Shown: positions 1 through 7,663 of the stretch, piece after piece
Layout: each line of letters opens with the position of its first letter
Position numbering within the stretch: the stretch's first letter is position 1
Source: a bacterium
Lineage (GTDB): Bacteria > UBA9089 > CG2-30-40-21
Assembly (NCBI GenBank): GCA_030018795.1
Contig: JASEHA010000037.1
Location: 1 to 12,789, forward strand
Length of the DNA stretch: 12,789 bases
Reading direction: 5' to 3'
Program-made: the position numbers and the translations under genes
The notes under the pieces: generated by a model
Told to the model about the DNA's origin: nothing
What the model saw: the letters and a program-made list of their open reading frames with translations, nothing else
The model's database searches: none

Positions 1-427
1 CAAGATAGAATCTTAGGCTACATCTACCCTATTTACTTGCCGATTTCAGGTTGAAACAATTGAAATTTACTGATGAAGAAATTGAACAGCTTTTGAGATA
101 ATAGACGGTGTAAACGTTAACAAAAAAATGAACCAGACGGAACTGGTTGCTTTGGCGTTAGGCAGACATCAATTTGGAGATGAAATGAATACCATGCAAC
201 TTCGCACTACCAGAGTTTCGCGTGTGTCTTTGGTATCCTGTCAAATGTTTGCTTCGTCGCCACAATAGCGGCGTTTAGCATGGTTTAATCGCGTCGTCCA
301 TAGTGACTTGCCTTTTTGGTCTCGCTGGCATTGCGTGGATGGTCTACACGATGTTAATAAAGCCAACGGAATGTCCTAATGGCCATCGAGATATTGGATT
401 CTACTACGGATATTGGAGCTGTCTGAC
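1..427. other. No confident gene; short ORF remnants only
   Basis: No convincing gene or RNA is visible in this leading stretch. A short frame without a clear start (9-101, +) ends in FTDEEIEQLLR and may be the tail of a decayed or partial gene. A 46-codon ORF at 128-271 begins MNQTELVALALG but has no Shine-Dalgarno sequence. A third frame (open from 279, possible GTG start at 303, stop 429-431) encodes one hydrophobic segment, then KPTECPNGHRDIGFYYGYW. Its stop overlaps the GTG start of the next gene in a GTGA arrangement. By eye 190-420 looks somewhat richer in G+C than the genes to the right. None of these is similar to anything I recognise. Confidence 0.5.
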
Positions 428-2767
428 GTGAGAAAAAACTTGCCAAACGGCTTACCTTCCCTTGACCCCTTGACCCATTGCCACATTAAACCCTTTTCAA
501 GACTGTATCTCTGTGCCTTTTTGTCCCTGTGTGCCTTTGTGTATCCTGCAATGGCAACATCACAAGGACAGGCACAATCCCTGCCGCCAATATCCTCTCA
601 TGTATGGTTAAAAACCATATCACCCAATACAAACGGTACATACTATGGGCTGGCTTTATCTGATATAAATGGAGACGGACAGGTAGATATTGTTGCTACC
701 AAATACAATCAAGGGCTGGAGATCTGGCTCAATACCAGGGAAAGCAGCATCCCTGATGAAATCAGGCAAGAATGCCCATCATCATGGGAAAGATTAAAAA
801 CCAACCTTCCTGAAAAAGGATTTTATAAACAAGTAATTGTGTGTGATTTGAATGAGGATGATCAGCCTGATATTCTGGCTGCCAGGGATGGTGGCGGCAT
901 AGAACTCTGGCTGAATAAGGGCGGCATGATATGGGAGCTTTCCAGAAACGGGCTGCCAGATATTGGTAGATACTTTGATGTCAAGGCTGCTGACTTGAAT
1001 ACTGATGACAGAGAAGAGATTATTGCTGCATCAAGCCATGGGGTAGGTATTTGGTCGCGTAATATGGAAGAGAAATGGCTTTCTAAGGAGCAAGGGCTGC
1101 CTGTTTATGAGTATTATCAGGCAATTGAGGCTGCTGACCTTAACCTTGATGGACATGTTGACCTGATTGCTGGTAATAGCAATAATGGCGGTATCAAGGC
1201 CTGGCTTGGTGATGGTCATGGGCATTGGCAATATATCCGGGGACTGCCTACAATTGGAAGCTACTATGGCGTGACAGCTGTTGATATTAACCTTGATGGT
1301 AAGAAAGAGATCATTGCTGTGGGTAATAGTAATCAGGGAATTATTGTCATGACTTGCGATATTTCTGGCAAATGGAAACAGATAGGCACAGGATTGCCAG
1401 ACATAGGAAATTATTACAGTGTGCTATGCCGGGACATCAATCTTGATGGCAAGCCAGATATTATTGCCGCAAGTAACAATAACAAAGGGCTTAGTGTCTG
1501 GCTTGGTGATGCTCAGGGGAATTTTATCCTTGCCTCTATAGGACTGCCAACAAGCGGATATTGTCATGGTATCGCTGTCAGGGATATTAACCTTGACAAA
1601 TATCCTGATATTGTCGCTGCCTCTTCAGATGGGCTTGATGTTTACTGCGGCAGGCCGGGTAGTATTGCTTTTCTTGGTTGGTCAGGCAGGATGGGGTATT
1701 CAACAGACGGCGTTCAGCCAGAATATGGTACTCAAGGCACATTGTTTACTTATCAGGTAAATTATATCAATACAAAAAATCTGTCGCCGCAAAAGGGCTA
1801 TCCCCTGCTAAAAATATATGCTAATGACCAAAGCCTTTTTGGCAGTCTTCAGCCTTCAGAAATCAATGGAAGTCTGTATTCCTACACCACAACCCTTCCC
1901 TTGAGTGAGTATGGCTATAGCTATCAGTTTGAGGCAATAGATACAGAGGGGAATATTGCCGTTGGCACACCGGCTTACCCTCAGCCAGGACCTGTGGTAA
2001 GCATGGATGATATTAGCAGACAGGAGTGGATGCAGTTGAGTACGCCTGAAACATCTCGGGAGCATTATTCTATGCAATTGGGGGATATTAATATGGATGG
2101 CAGGCTGGATGTAGTGGCAGCTTCCTCCAGCGGGATTAAATGCTGGATAGCTGGTGATAATAATGTTTGGCTGCCGGCATCACATGGGCTGGCAGCAGCA
2201 GATTTTTATTACGGCATTGCCCTGGCTGATATTAACCTTGATGGCTTAATGGATATGGTTGCTACAAAGCTGAAAGGGGTAGAGGCATGGCTTGGTGATG
2301 GTCAGGGAAGATGGACCAAAGCATCCTCTGGATTGCCAGTGGATGGATTCTTTTATGGGGTTGCAGCCTGTGATATAGATATGGATGGATTTCCTGATAT
2401 CGTTGCCGGAACAAATGATCAAAAAGGGCTTAAAGCCTGGCTTGGCAATGGAAAGGGAGAATGGAGGGATTCCTCAGAGAATTTGCCCACAGATGAACGA
2501 CTCTGCAGTGTTGCGGTTACAGACCTGAATGATGATGGCATTCCAGATATTGTTGCTGGTGATTACAATGGTATCCGTGGTTTTCTTTATGAAAACACAA
2601 GAAAAATAGAATATACCGGGAATTTGCCAGTATCGATACGATTTGATGTTACAGGCCAGCCAGATATTTTGTTTGGCAGATATGACGGTATTATCATGGG
2701 CTGGACAAATGACGGATGCGGAAAATGGACTCATTTGTTTACTGATTTGGGAGGGGTGGATTGGTGA
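428..2767 (+). CDS. Secreted FG-GAP/VCBS repeat protein
   Basis: About 779 residues. A long polar N-terminus with K and R residues is followed by a hydrophobic core (around residues 26-42) ending AMA/TS, a plausible signal peptidase I site, so export is expected. The body carries repeats of about 45 residues with the calcium-loop pattern DxNxDGxxDI and a following strand such as GLxxWLG. Seven copies lie between residues ~70 and ~405. An Ig/fibronectin-like insert follows (~410-525), then four clear copies and one degenerate copy to the C-terminus. Seven repeats fit one seven-bladed beta-propeller, as in integrin alpha-like FG-GAP domains (inference). Function is not evident; adhesion or carbohydrate/protein binding at the surface is plausible. 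The frame is also open from a TTG at 413, but GTG 428 has GGAG nine bases upstream and is preferred. No catalytic motif seen. Confidence 0.85.
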   Translation: MRKNLPNGLPSLDPLTHCHIKPFSRLYLCAFLSLCAFVYPAMATSQGQAQSLPPISSHVWLKTISPNTNGTYYGLALSDINGDGQVDIVATKYNQGLEIWLNTRESSIPDEIRQECPSSWERLKTNLPEKGFYKQVIVCDLNEDDQPDILAARDGGGIELWLNKGGMIWELSRNGLPDIGRYFDVKAADLNTDDREEIIAASSHGVGIWSRNMEEKWLSKEQGLPVYEYYQAIEAADLNLDGHVDLIAGNSNNGGIKAWLGDGHGHWQYIRGLPTIGSYYGVTAVDINLDGKKEIIAVGNSNQGIIVMTCDISGKWKQIGTGLPDIGNYYSVLCRDINLDGKPDIIAASNNNKGLSVWLGDAQGNFILASIGLPTSGYCHGIAVRDINLDKYPDIVAASSDGLDVYCGRPGSIAFLGWSGRMGYSTDGVQPEYGTQGTLFTYQVNYINTKNLSPQKGYPLLKIYANDQSLFGSLQPSEINGSLYSYTTTLPLSEYGYSYQFEAIDTEGNIAVGTPAYPQPGPVVSMDDISRQEWMQLSTPETSREHYSMQLGDINMDGRLDVVAASSSGIKCWIAGDNNVWLPASHGLAAADFYYGIALADINLDGLMDMVATKLKGVEAWLGDGQGRWTKASSGLPVDGFFYGVAACDIDMDGFPDIVAGTNDQKGLKAWLGNGKGEWRDSSENLPTDERLCSVAVTDLNDDGIPDIVAGDYNGIRGFLYENTRKIEYTGNLPVSIRFDVTGQPDILFGRYDGIIMGWTNDGCGKWTHLFTDLGGVDW

Positions 2768-2923
2768 TTGGCTATGTAAATAGGCTAAAAGGCTGTTAGT
2801 CAGGACGGAATCTCAGAACCTAATGCAAACCATCTTGAGCATTTCCATATTCCCTTTGACACATTAAATGCAGTAAGCTCCCCTGCCAGCTACTAACCGA
2901 TTACTTTGACATTAGAAAAATGA
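2768..2923. other. Intergenic gap without a recognised feature
   Basis: Between the FG-GAP gene stop and the promoter at 2924 I see no hairpin with a T-run and no gene with a start signal. A 36-codon open stretch (2789-2899) reads EHFHIPFDTLNAVSS near its end. It lacks a start codon and similarity to anything I know, and may be a relic or chance. Confidence 0.4.
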
Positions 2924-2952
2924 TTGACTATTATTGTTATTTAGGATATAAT
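2924..2952 (+). promoter_or_regulatory. Sigma-70-type promoter, -10 box inside a palindrome
   Basis: TTGACT at 2924-2929 and TATAAT at 2947-2952 are separated by exactly 17 bp, so this is a near-consensus housekeeping promoter. The -10 box lies within the perfect inverted repeat GGATAT-A-ATATCC (2944-2956), a position where a repressor could block polymerase. The predicted transcript starts near 2959 and covers the 53-codon ORF at 2976 and, with no terminator visible, probably proA. Confidence 0.75.
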
Positions 2953-2975
2953 ATCCTGTAAGGGGCAGAGAAACA

Positions 2976-3137
2976 ATGAAACTTGTCTTAAACAGTCTTG
3001 CCAGTGCAATTGCTTCAATGGATCGTGCCTTTTCTGAATCTGATCTGCCCTTTCGTGTAGATGTGCTGGACTGGCACGTAATCTCGCCAGAGTTCAAGGG
3101 TGTTATCGAAGCAGGGTATGAGGTAATAGTAGGATAG
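2976..3137 (+). pseudogene. Truncated HEPN/MNT-like remnant ORF (53 aa)
   Basis: A 53-residue ORF with a GGGG-type ribosome site about ten bases upstream and a strong promoter. Residues ~20-50 (SESDLPFRVDVLDW...SPEF...VIEAGYEVIV) match the C-terminal half of small MNT-type nucleotidyltransferases, the partner of HEPN proteins in toxin-antitoxin-like pairs. The catalytic N-terminal half of that family (GSRARG...D.D) is absent. The first ~18 residues (MKLVLNSLASAIASMDRA) instead resemble the start of HEPN nucleotidyltransferase-substrate-binding proteins. The simplest reading (inference) is an internal deletion in a HEPN-MNT operon that joined the start of one gene to the end of the other in frame. 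Nucleotidyl transfer is not expected from this remnant. It may still be expressed, and lies 68 bp upstream of proA. The family assignment is from memory. Confidence 0.6.
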
Positions 3138-3205
3138 GCTTCCAGCCTGTCATTATAATGAACGGTTTGCAATCATTCTTGTCTATAACACAAAAGGGGA
3201 TACCT

Positions 3206-4453
3206 ATGGATAATATCATCACGATTGCTGCACAGGCAAAGCAGGCATCAAGAAAATTGGCAAATCTGTCAACAAGGGTAAAAAACGATGCCTTGTTGGC
3301 TATGGCAGGTGCATTAGAGGAAGCAGTAGAGCAAATCATAGAAGAAAACAAAAAGGATTTGATTTATGCCAAAGAAAGGGGGATACCTGCTGTTTTGATA
3401 GACAGGCTTGCCTTGAATGAAAAACGAATAATGGCTATGGCCGCAGGCTTGAGGGATGTGGCTGCCTTGCCTGACCCTGTTGGAGAAGTTCCATCTATGT
3501 GGCGTAGACCAAATGGGCTTCAGATTGGCCGGGTAAGGGTGCCGTTGGGGGTAATCGGTATCATCTATGAAGCCAGACCCAATGTTACTGCAGATACTGC
3601 TGGTTTATGCTTGAAGTCAGGGAATGCGGTCATCCTGCGCGGCGGGAAAGAGGCGATTAATTCAAATAAGATTATTGCTGATATCCTTGGCAGGACAGCT
3701 GTTTCAGCTGGTATACCTCAATACAGTATCTCATTGATAGAGGATACAGACCGTCAGGCAGTCCGAGAATTGGTAAAACTACATAACCTGGTTGATGTTA
3801 TCATCCTTCGTGGCGGTAAATCCCTGTTAGAATCGGTTGGGACAGAGTCGTCTGTACCCATTATCAGCCATGGCGAGGGCAATTGCCATGTGTTTGTGGA
3901 TAGGGATGCTGATTTGTTGATGGCACAAAGGATTGTCTTTAATGCCAAGGTGCAAAGACCCGGTGTATGCAATGCTGCTGAATCACTCCTTGTTCATAAG
4001 GATATTGCCGGTGAATTTTTGCCAGGGATGATTGGTCAGCTTAAAGAGGCTGGGGTAGAGATACGTGGTTGCTTGCAAACAAAGGGGATTGTCCCGGATA
4101 TCATTGAGGCAGCAGATGATGATTGGTCCAAAGAATACCTTGATTTAATCCTTTCAATAAAGGTTGTAGATTCATTGGATGAGGCTATTGAGCATATCAA
4201 TAAATATGGCTCGTCCCACTCTGAGGCAATTGTTACCTCATCATATGCTGCTGCCAGAAGATTCTTGCAGGAGATAGATGCCGCTGCTGTATATGTCAAT
4301 GCTTCTACAAGATTTACAGATGGCGGTGAGTTTGGGCTTGGTGCCGAGATGGGCATAAGTACTCAAAAACTGCACGCCCGTGGGCCAATGGGGCTTGTTG
4401 AATTGACAACGCTTAAGTTTATTATCTTTGGGGATGGGCAGATCAGAGAGTAA
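3206..4453 (+). CDS. proA: Gamma-glutamyl phosphate reductase (ProA)
   Basis: Catalyses NADPH-dependent reduction of L-glutamyl-5-phosphate to glutamate-5-semialdehyde, the second step of proline synthesis, in the cytoplasm. The 415-residue length matches the family (about 417 in E. coli). Diagnostic stretches are all present: YEARPNVTADTAGLCLKSGN, RGGKEAINSN, the active-site region QRPGVCNAAE with the catalytic cysteine at residue 255, and the C-terminal signature FGLGAEMGISTQKLHARGPMG. The start at 3206 is chosen over the in-frame ATG at 3158 because AAGGGG lies eight bases upstream and the protein then begins like other ProA proteins. ProB, the kinase partner, is not adjacent. The likely promoter is that at 2924-2952, making the small remnant ORF the first cistron. 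Identification is secure. Confidence 0.97.
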   Translation: MDNIITIAAQAKQASRKLANLSTRVKNDALLAMAGALEEAVEQIIEENKKDLIYAKERGIPAVLIDRLALNEKRIMAMAAGLRDVAALPDPVGEVPSMWRRPNGLQIGRVRVPLGVIGIIYEARPNVTADTAGLCLKSGNAVILRGGKEAINSNKIIADILGRTAVSAGIPQYSISLIEDTDRQAVRELVKLHNLVDVIILRGGKSLLESVGTESSVPIISHGEGNCHVFVDRDADLLMAQRIVFNAKVQRPGVCNAAESLLVHKDIAGEFLPGMIGQLKEAGVEIRGCLQTKGIVPDIIEAADDDWSKEYLDLILSIKVVDSLDEAIEHINKYGSSHSEAIVTSSYAAARRFLQEIDAAAVYVNASTRFTDGGEFGLGAEMGISTQKLHARGPMGLVELTTLKFIIFGDGQIRE

Positions 4454-4463
4454 ATTTGAAAGG

Positions 4464-4579
4464 GAATAGAGCACGGATGACACGGATGACACGGATACAA
4501 CGGATTAAACACGGATAAATTCTTAAAAAATAAAAAATCCGTGAATATCCGTCTAATCCGTGAAATCCGTGTTCTATTC
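4464..4579. repeat. Imperfect palindrome of nine ACGGAT units
   Basis: The left arm has five ACGGAT copies (starts 4473, 4482, 4491, 4500, 4511). The right arm has four ATCCGT copies (starts 4537, 4547, 4556, 4565). Spacing is mostly 9 bp. The outer ends GAATAGA (4464-4470) and TCTATTC (4573-4579) are also inverted, so the whole 116 bp can fold into one long imperfect hairpin with an A/T-rich loop. It fills most of the proA-pyrE gap and stops just before the pyrE ribosome site. It resembles the interspersed ACGGAT/ATCCGT palindromes I recall from other bacterial genomes; no coding content. Confidence 0.9.
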
Positions 4580-4604
4580 TTTTAGATAGAGGAGGTTCAA
4601 TATC

Positions 4605-5186
4605 ATGCAAGTCGAAGGGAACATCATTTCATTGTTGATCAAGACAGAAGGGCTGTTAAACGGACATTTTCTGCTTTCATCCGGGTTGCATTCAGGCAAA
4701 TACCTGCAGTGTGCCAGAATTCTTCAACATCCTATCTATGCGACCCATTTTGGGGCATCGCTGGCTCAACGGTTTAAGAATCAAAAGGTTGATGTAGTTA
4801 TTGGTCCGGCTATTGGCGGGATAATTATTGCCTATGAGGTTGCCCGAGCACTTGGGGTAAGGGCATTGTTTGCAGAAAGAGAAGAGGGGATAATGACGCT
4901 TCGCCGTGGATTTGAGATTAAGAAGGGTGAACGGGTTGTGGTTGTAGAGGATGTAATCACTACCGGTGGATCTGTCTCTGAGGTTGTTAGGCTTGTTCAA
5001 GGGATTGGAGGAGAGATAGTTGGGATTGGAGCACTGCTTGATAGAAGCGAAGAGATAACCATCGCAGGCATAAAACCGGCTGTTCTTTCTACCATAAAGA
5101 TAGAAGCATATGACCCGCAAAACTGCCCCATGTGCCGCGATAAGATAGCTCTGGTAAAGCCGGGAAGCAAGCAACCGACATTGTAG
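4605..5186 (+). CDS. pyrE: Orotate phosphoribosyltransferase (PyrE)
   Basis: Transfers phosphoribosyl from PRPP to orotate, giving orotidine 5'-monophosphate in pyrimidine synthesis. The 193-residue protein has the type I phosphoribosyltransferase PRPP loop VVVVEDVITTGG (residues 111-122). Its N-terminal stretch FLLSSGLHSGKYLQCARI (residues 22-39) and C-terminal NCPMC...ALVKPGSK (C174, C177) fit the PyrE subgroup typified by thermophile and anaerobe enzymes (TIGR01367, from memory) rather than the E. coli subgroup. The ATG has GGAGG nine bases upstream. It sits 151 bp after proA on the same strand with the ACGGAT palindrome between, so co-transcription is possible. The gene converges on acsE. 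Confidence 0.95.
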   Translation: MQVEGNIISLLIKTEGLLNGHFLLSSGLHSGKYLQCARILQHPIYATHFGASLAQRFKNQKVDVVIGPAIGGIIIAYEVARALGVRALFAEREEGIMTLRRGFEIKKGERVVVVEDVITTGGSVSEVVRLVQGIGGEIVGIGALLDRSEEITIAGIKPAVLSTIKIEAYDPQNCPMCRDKIALVKPGSKQPTL

Positions 5187-5207
5187 GGCAACCATACATG
5201 AAACGCT

Positions 5208-5237
5208 ACAGGGAACGGCTTTAAAACCGTTCCCTGT
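5208..5237. terminator. Hairpin between convergent pyrE and acsE
   Basis: A perfect 11-bp stem (ACAGGGAACGG at 5208-5218, CCGTTCCCTGT at 5227-5237) with an 8-nt loop lies 21 bp after the pyrE stop and 31 bp beyond the acsE stop. The + side is followed by a moderately T-rich stretch (CATTTGTTAATC); the - side has only a short one. It probably ends transcription from both directions, more strongly for pyrE. Confidence 0.75.
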
Positions 5238-5268
5238 CATTTGTTAATCTTCTGTTAAACTTCAGCCA

Positions 5269-6150
5269 CTATTCACACAGCCACGAAGGTGAGAAGAGTT
5301 TATGGCCAAGCAATACCCTGGCAGTTTTCACATATTCAACCTGTTCTGGTGAGAGATTACCCATTGCCGGCTCTCCTCCATCCATCACCTGCCAGACAAG
5401 CTGTTCAATATCAGTCATCTTGTCCTTGGATATGGCAACTATCTTTTCATCAAAGGCATCTGAGATGGCTGATGTCATGCCATTCCTCTTAAGCATAATA
5501 AGCATGCATCTATTGAGAATATCCCTTAATTCCTTTGGCACTCCATTAGAAACATTGGATAGCCCACAGGTAGTTTTACAACCAGGAGCCATTTCTTCAA
5601 ACATTGCGACAGACTCAATGGTGGCTTTAACCGTATCTTGCTGAAAGGCTATAGGCGGGGTAAATGGATCGAACCAGAGGTCTTCATTGGGGACATCATA
5701 TTCCATGGCTTTGCCAATAATATCAGCTGCCAGCATTCCCCTTTCATCATTGTCCCTGGGCAACCCTTGGGCACTAATCAGCAAGCAAACACAGCCAGCA
5801 TTATATTTTTGTACCAGAGGGAATAACGCATCCATCCTTTCTGGGATGCAGCTGATAGAATTTATCACTGCCTTTTGTTTACAAAGCTTTAATCCACTCT
5901 CGATTGCCTCTACATTCAAGGTATCAAGGAATAATGGCAATGAAGATACCTCCTGAACGGTTTTAACTATCCATTCCATGATTGCCGTGCCCTCTTTGCT
6001 TGCAGGTCCAATGTTTAAGTCAATATAATCTGCACCCATCTCCTGTGATTTAACTGCTGTCTCCTGGATGGTCTTTGCATCCCTATTCTTGATTGCCTCC
6101 TTTATCCGCGGGGATATAACGTGAATGTTTTCTGCTATAACAAGAACCAT
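5269..6150 (-). CDS. acsE: Methyltetrahydrofolate:corrinoid/Fe-S protein methyltransferase
   Basis: Moves the N5-methyl group of methyltetrahydrofolate to the cobalt of the corrinoid/iron-sulfur protein, the link between the folate branch and acetyl-CoA synthase in the Wood-Ljungdahl pathway. It has the pterin-binding TIM-barrel fold of the family. Motifs YIDLNIGPA (residues 42-50), VINSIS (95-100), WFDPF (159-163) and GLSNVSNG (196-203) supply D76, N97, D161 and N199. These align with the folate-binding D75, N96, D160 and N199 of the Moorella enzyme as I recall them. At 293 residues it is about 30 longer than Moorella AcsE, the extra length being at the C-terminus. The start at 6150 is used because AAAGGAGG precedes it; an in-frame ATG at 6186 lacks such a site. 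It lies 122 bp downstream of acsC on the same strand and is probably in the same operon. Confidence 0.93.
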   Translation of the reverse strand: MVLVIAENIHVISPRIKEAIKNRDAKTIQETAVKSQEMGADYIDLNIGPASKEGTAIMEWIVKTVQEVSSLPLFLDTLNVEAIESGLKLCKQKAVINSISCIPERMDALFPLVQKYNAGCVCLLISAQGLPRDNDERGMLAADIIGKAMEYDVPNEDLWFDPFTPPIAFQQDTVKATIESVAMFEEMAPGCKTTCGLSNVSNGVPKELRDILNRCMLIMLKRNGMTSAISDAFDEKIVAISKDKMTDIEQLVWQVMDGGEPAMGNLSPEQVEYVKTARVLLGHKLFSPSWLCE

Positions 6151-6209
6151 TATCAAAACCTCCTTTAATCGATTATCTGTGTGCAACTATTCAGTATAGT
6201 TATTAAGAA

Positions 6210-6245
6210 AGAAGTCAGAATTCAGAATTCAGAATTCTGACTTCT
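6210..6245. repeat. 14-bp inverted repeat between acsC and acsE
   Basis: AGAAGTCAGAATTC (6210-6223) and GAATTCTGACTTCT (6232-6245) are exact complements around an 8-nt loop, and GAATTC recurs inside. In the acsC-acsE transcript this would form a stable hairpin about 60 bases upstream of the acsE start. There is no proper U-run, so an intercistronic processing or attenuation hairpin, or an interspersed palindromic repeat, fits better than a full terminator. Confidence 0.8.
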
Positions 6246-6272
6246 ATTCCCAATGTATCCTGAATAATTACA

Positions 6273-7625
6273 TTAATTTACCTGCCATTGTTTCAAAAAG
6301 CCAGGAAGGCTTGGAGCCTCTCTTGGCCCCACAGTTACCTTCCAGCCTGGACCCAGCTCTTCCTCTAAATCACCAGACAGCTCAGCTACATAGCCGGGGA
6401 TAACAATATTTTTATGCGAGACCTTTTCTGTTATCCCTGAATTCTTGATAAACTTGGCAATCGACTCTGCATTAAATTTTCCTGCTGACCATGCAGTCAG
6501 GACAGAGAGTCCCTCGGTATTCTGTATTGCCAGCCAGACAGGCTTTCTGGACGACTCAATCTCACCTGAGACAAGGAAATATGTCAGAGAAAAGTTTGTT
6601 GTTACCAGAATTGGAGCATCCTTATCAGGGTTATTGAACTCATACACCTTTTCTTCCATGGTCATTGGTCTTTGCGGATCTGTATAGATATTCATCCTGA
6701 GACAGAAAAGTGGGTAGGTATAGTGCGGCTCAAGTGTAGAAAGGATGATAATCCCGCTATATCTGGCCACAAAGGTAGAGGCAATCAATATCTCCTCATC
6801 CTTGTCAGCTGTAAAATCACTTGGAAAAACAATCGTTGGGAAACCAAGCGGCCTGTATGTTTTCTTTAAGGGCAACCTTCTGATCATTGTCTCTTGTTCA
6901 AACCGATCCTTTACGGATGTGGTGGTTGGATAGAGGATAATATCCTTGACACCAGCTGCATTCAGCTTAGCAGTCAAATCAACTATTTGCTCTAATTGAT
7001 CCCCTTTTACTGTTACCGGACAATTATATTCTCTGGCTAATTGGGCAATACTATCAAGATTATCTGAAGTTACCCCGCAGATTAATGGTTTTTGCTCAGC
7101 ACAGATGTCTAATCCAGCCTTAAGGATATCAGGTGAGTCGCTCATTAATACCAATAAAGATTGAGTTTCATCTATGACTTTTTTGACCACAGCCTTAAAC
7201 CGCTCTGCATCCCCAGTTACGCTCTTAATGGCCATGACCTCTGCCCTCATCATTACCCCAACACGTTCAAACCCTGTTGCATTGAACTGTTTAATATGAT
7301 TGTTCAATGTCTCCTCTGACATCTCATCGGTTATCAGGAGTCCAATCCCTGGTTGATGTTCAAACCGTTTATCATGTCGAAACATGACTGTTTCTTCACC
7401 AATCTTTAAGGCACTATCCCCAGTCCCAATGGTTATTGGTCGAATTGGCGGGGCAGTTGCCTCAGCTATCTGTGCCACAACATCACTTGATACATCCGGG
7501 CAGGAAGAGATATCAGTCTTGCCTGCTGCTACCTGCATGGCAAATGCCAGACAGGTAGGGAAGTTACACTTTTTACAATTGGTTTTAGGTAGTTTTTTGA
7601 AGATATCCAAACCAGAAAGAGCCAT
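6273..7625 (-). CDS. acsC: Corrinoid/iron-sulfur protein large subunit (AcsC)
   Basis: Large (gamma) subunit of the corrinoid/Fe-S protein that receives a methyl group from methyltetrahydrofolate and passes it to acetyl-CoA synthase. At 450 residues it has the usual length. The N-terminal [4Fe-4S] domain is intact, with C17, C20, C25 and C42 in the pattern Cx2Cx4Cx16C. A TIM-barrel domain follows, and the C-terminal B12-binding part includes VLTAWSAGKF and GPGWKVTVGPREAPSLPGFL. The start at 7625 has GGAGGTG just upstream and gives the typical opening MALSGLDIFKKLPKTNC; an in-frame start at 7673 would add 16 atypical residues. It heads the acsC-acsE unit behind the promoter at 7664-7693. The small-subunit gene acsD and acsA/acsB are not in this window. 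Confidence 0.96.
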   Translation of the reverse strand: MALSGLDIFKKLPKTNCKKCNFPTCLAFAMQVAAGKTDISSCPDVSSDVVAQIAEATAPPIRPITIGTGDSALKIGEETVMFRHDKRFEHQPGIGLLITDEMSEETLNNHIKQFNATGFERVGVMMRAEVMAIKSVTGDAERFKAVVKKVIDETQSLLVLMSDSPDILKAGLDICAEQKPLICGVTSDNLDSIAQLAREYNCPVTVKGDQLEQIVDLTAKLNAAGVKDIILYPTTTSVKDRFEQETMIRRLPLKKTYRPLGFPTIVFPSDFTADKDEEILIASTFVARYSGIIILSTLEPHYTYPLFCLRMNIYTDPQRPMTMEEKVYEFNNPDKDAPILVTTNFSLTYFLVSGEIESSRKPVWLAIQNTEGLSVLTAWSAGKFNAESIAKFIKNSGITEKVSHKNIVIPGYVAELSGDLEEELGPGWKVTVGPREAPSLPGFLKQWQVN

Positions 7626-7663
7626 CTTGCACCTCCGCAAATATTTTGAAAAAATCAAAGTAT

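Noticed and set aside
128..271. 46-residue ORF MNQTELVALALG... as a gene
   Set aside because: No Shine-Dalgarno sequence, no promoter and no recognised domain; kept only as a note in the leading region.
3158..3205. Upstream ATG as the proA start
   Set aside because: It adds 16 residues not typical of ProA and lacks a ribosome site, whereas 3206 has AAGGGG at good distance.
4464..4579. Regular short repeats resembling a CRISPR array
   Set aside because: The unit is only 6 bp with ~3-bp gaps, the orientation inverts halfway, and there are no unique spacers of CRISPR length.
4692..5240. Long minus-strand open frame opposite pyrE
   Set aside because: It is antisense to the strongly supported pyrE gene and has no ribosome site or recognisable domain; an open shadow frame is the simpler reading.
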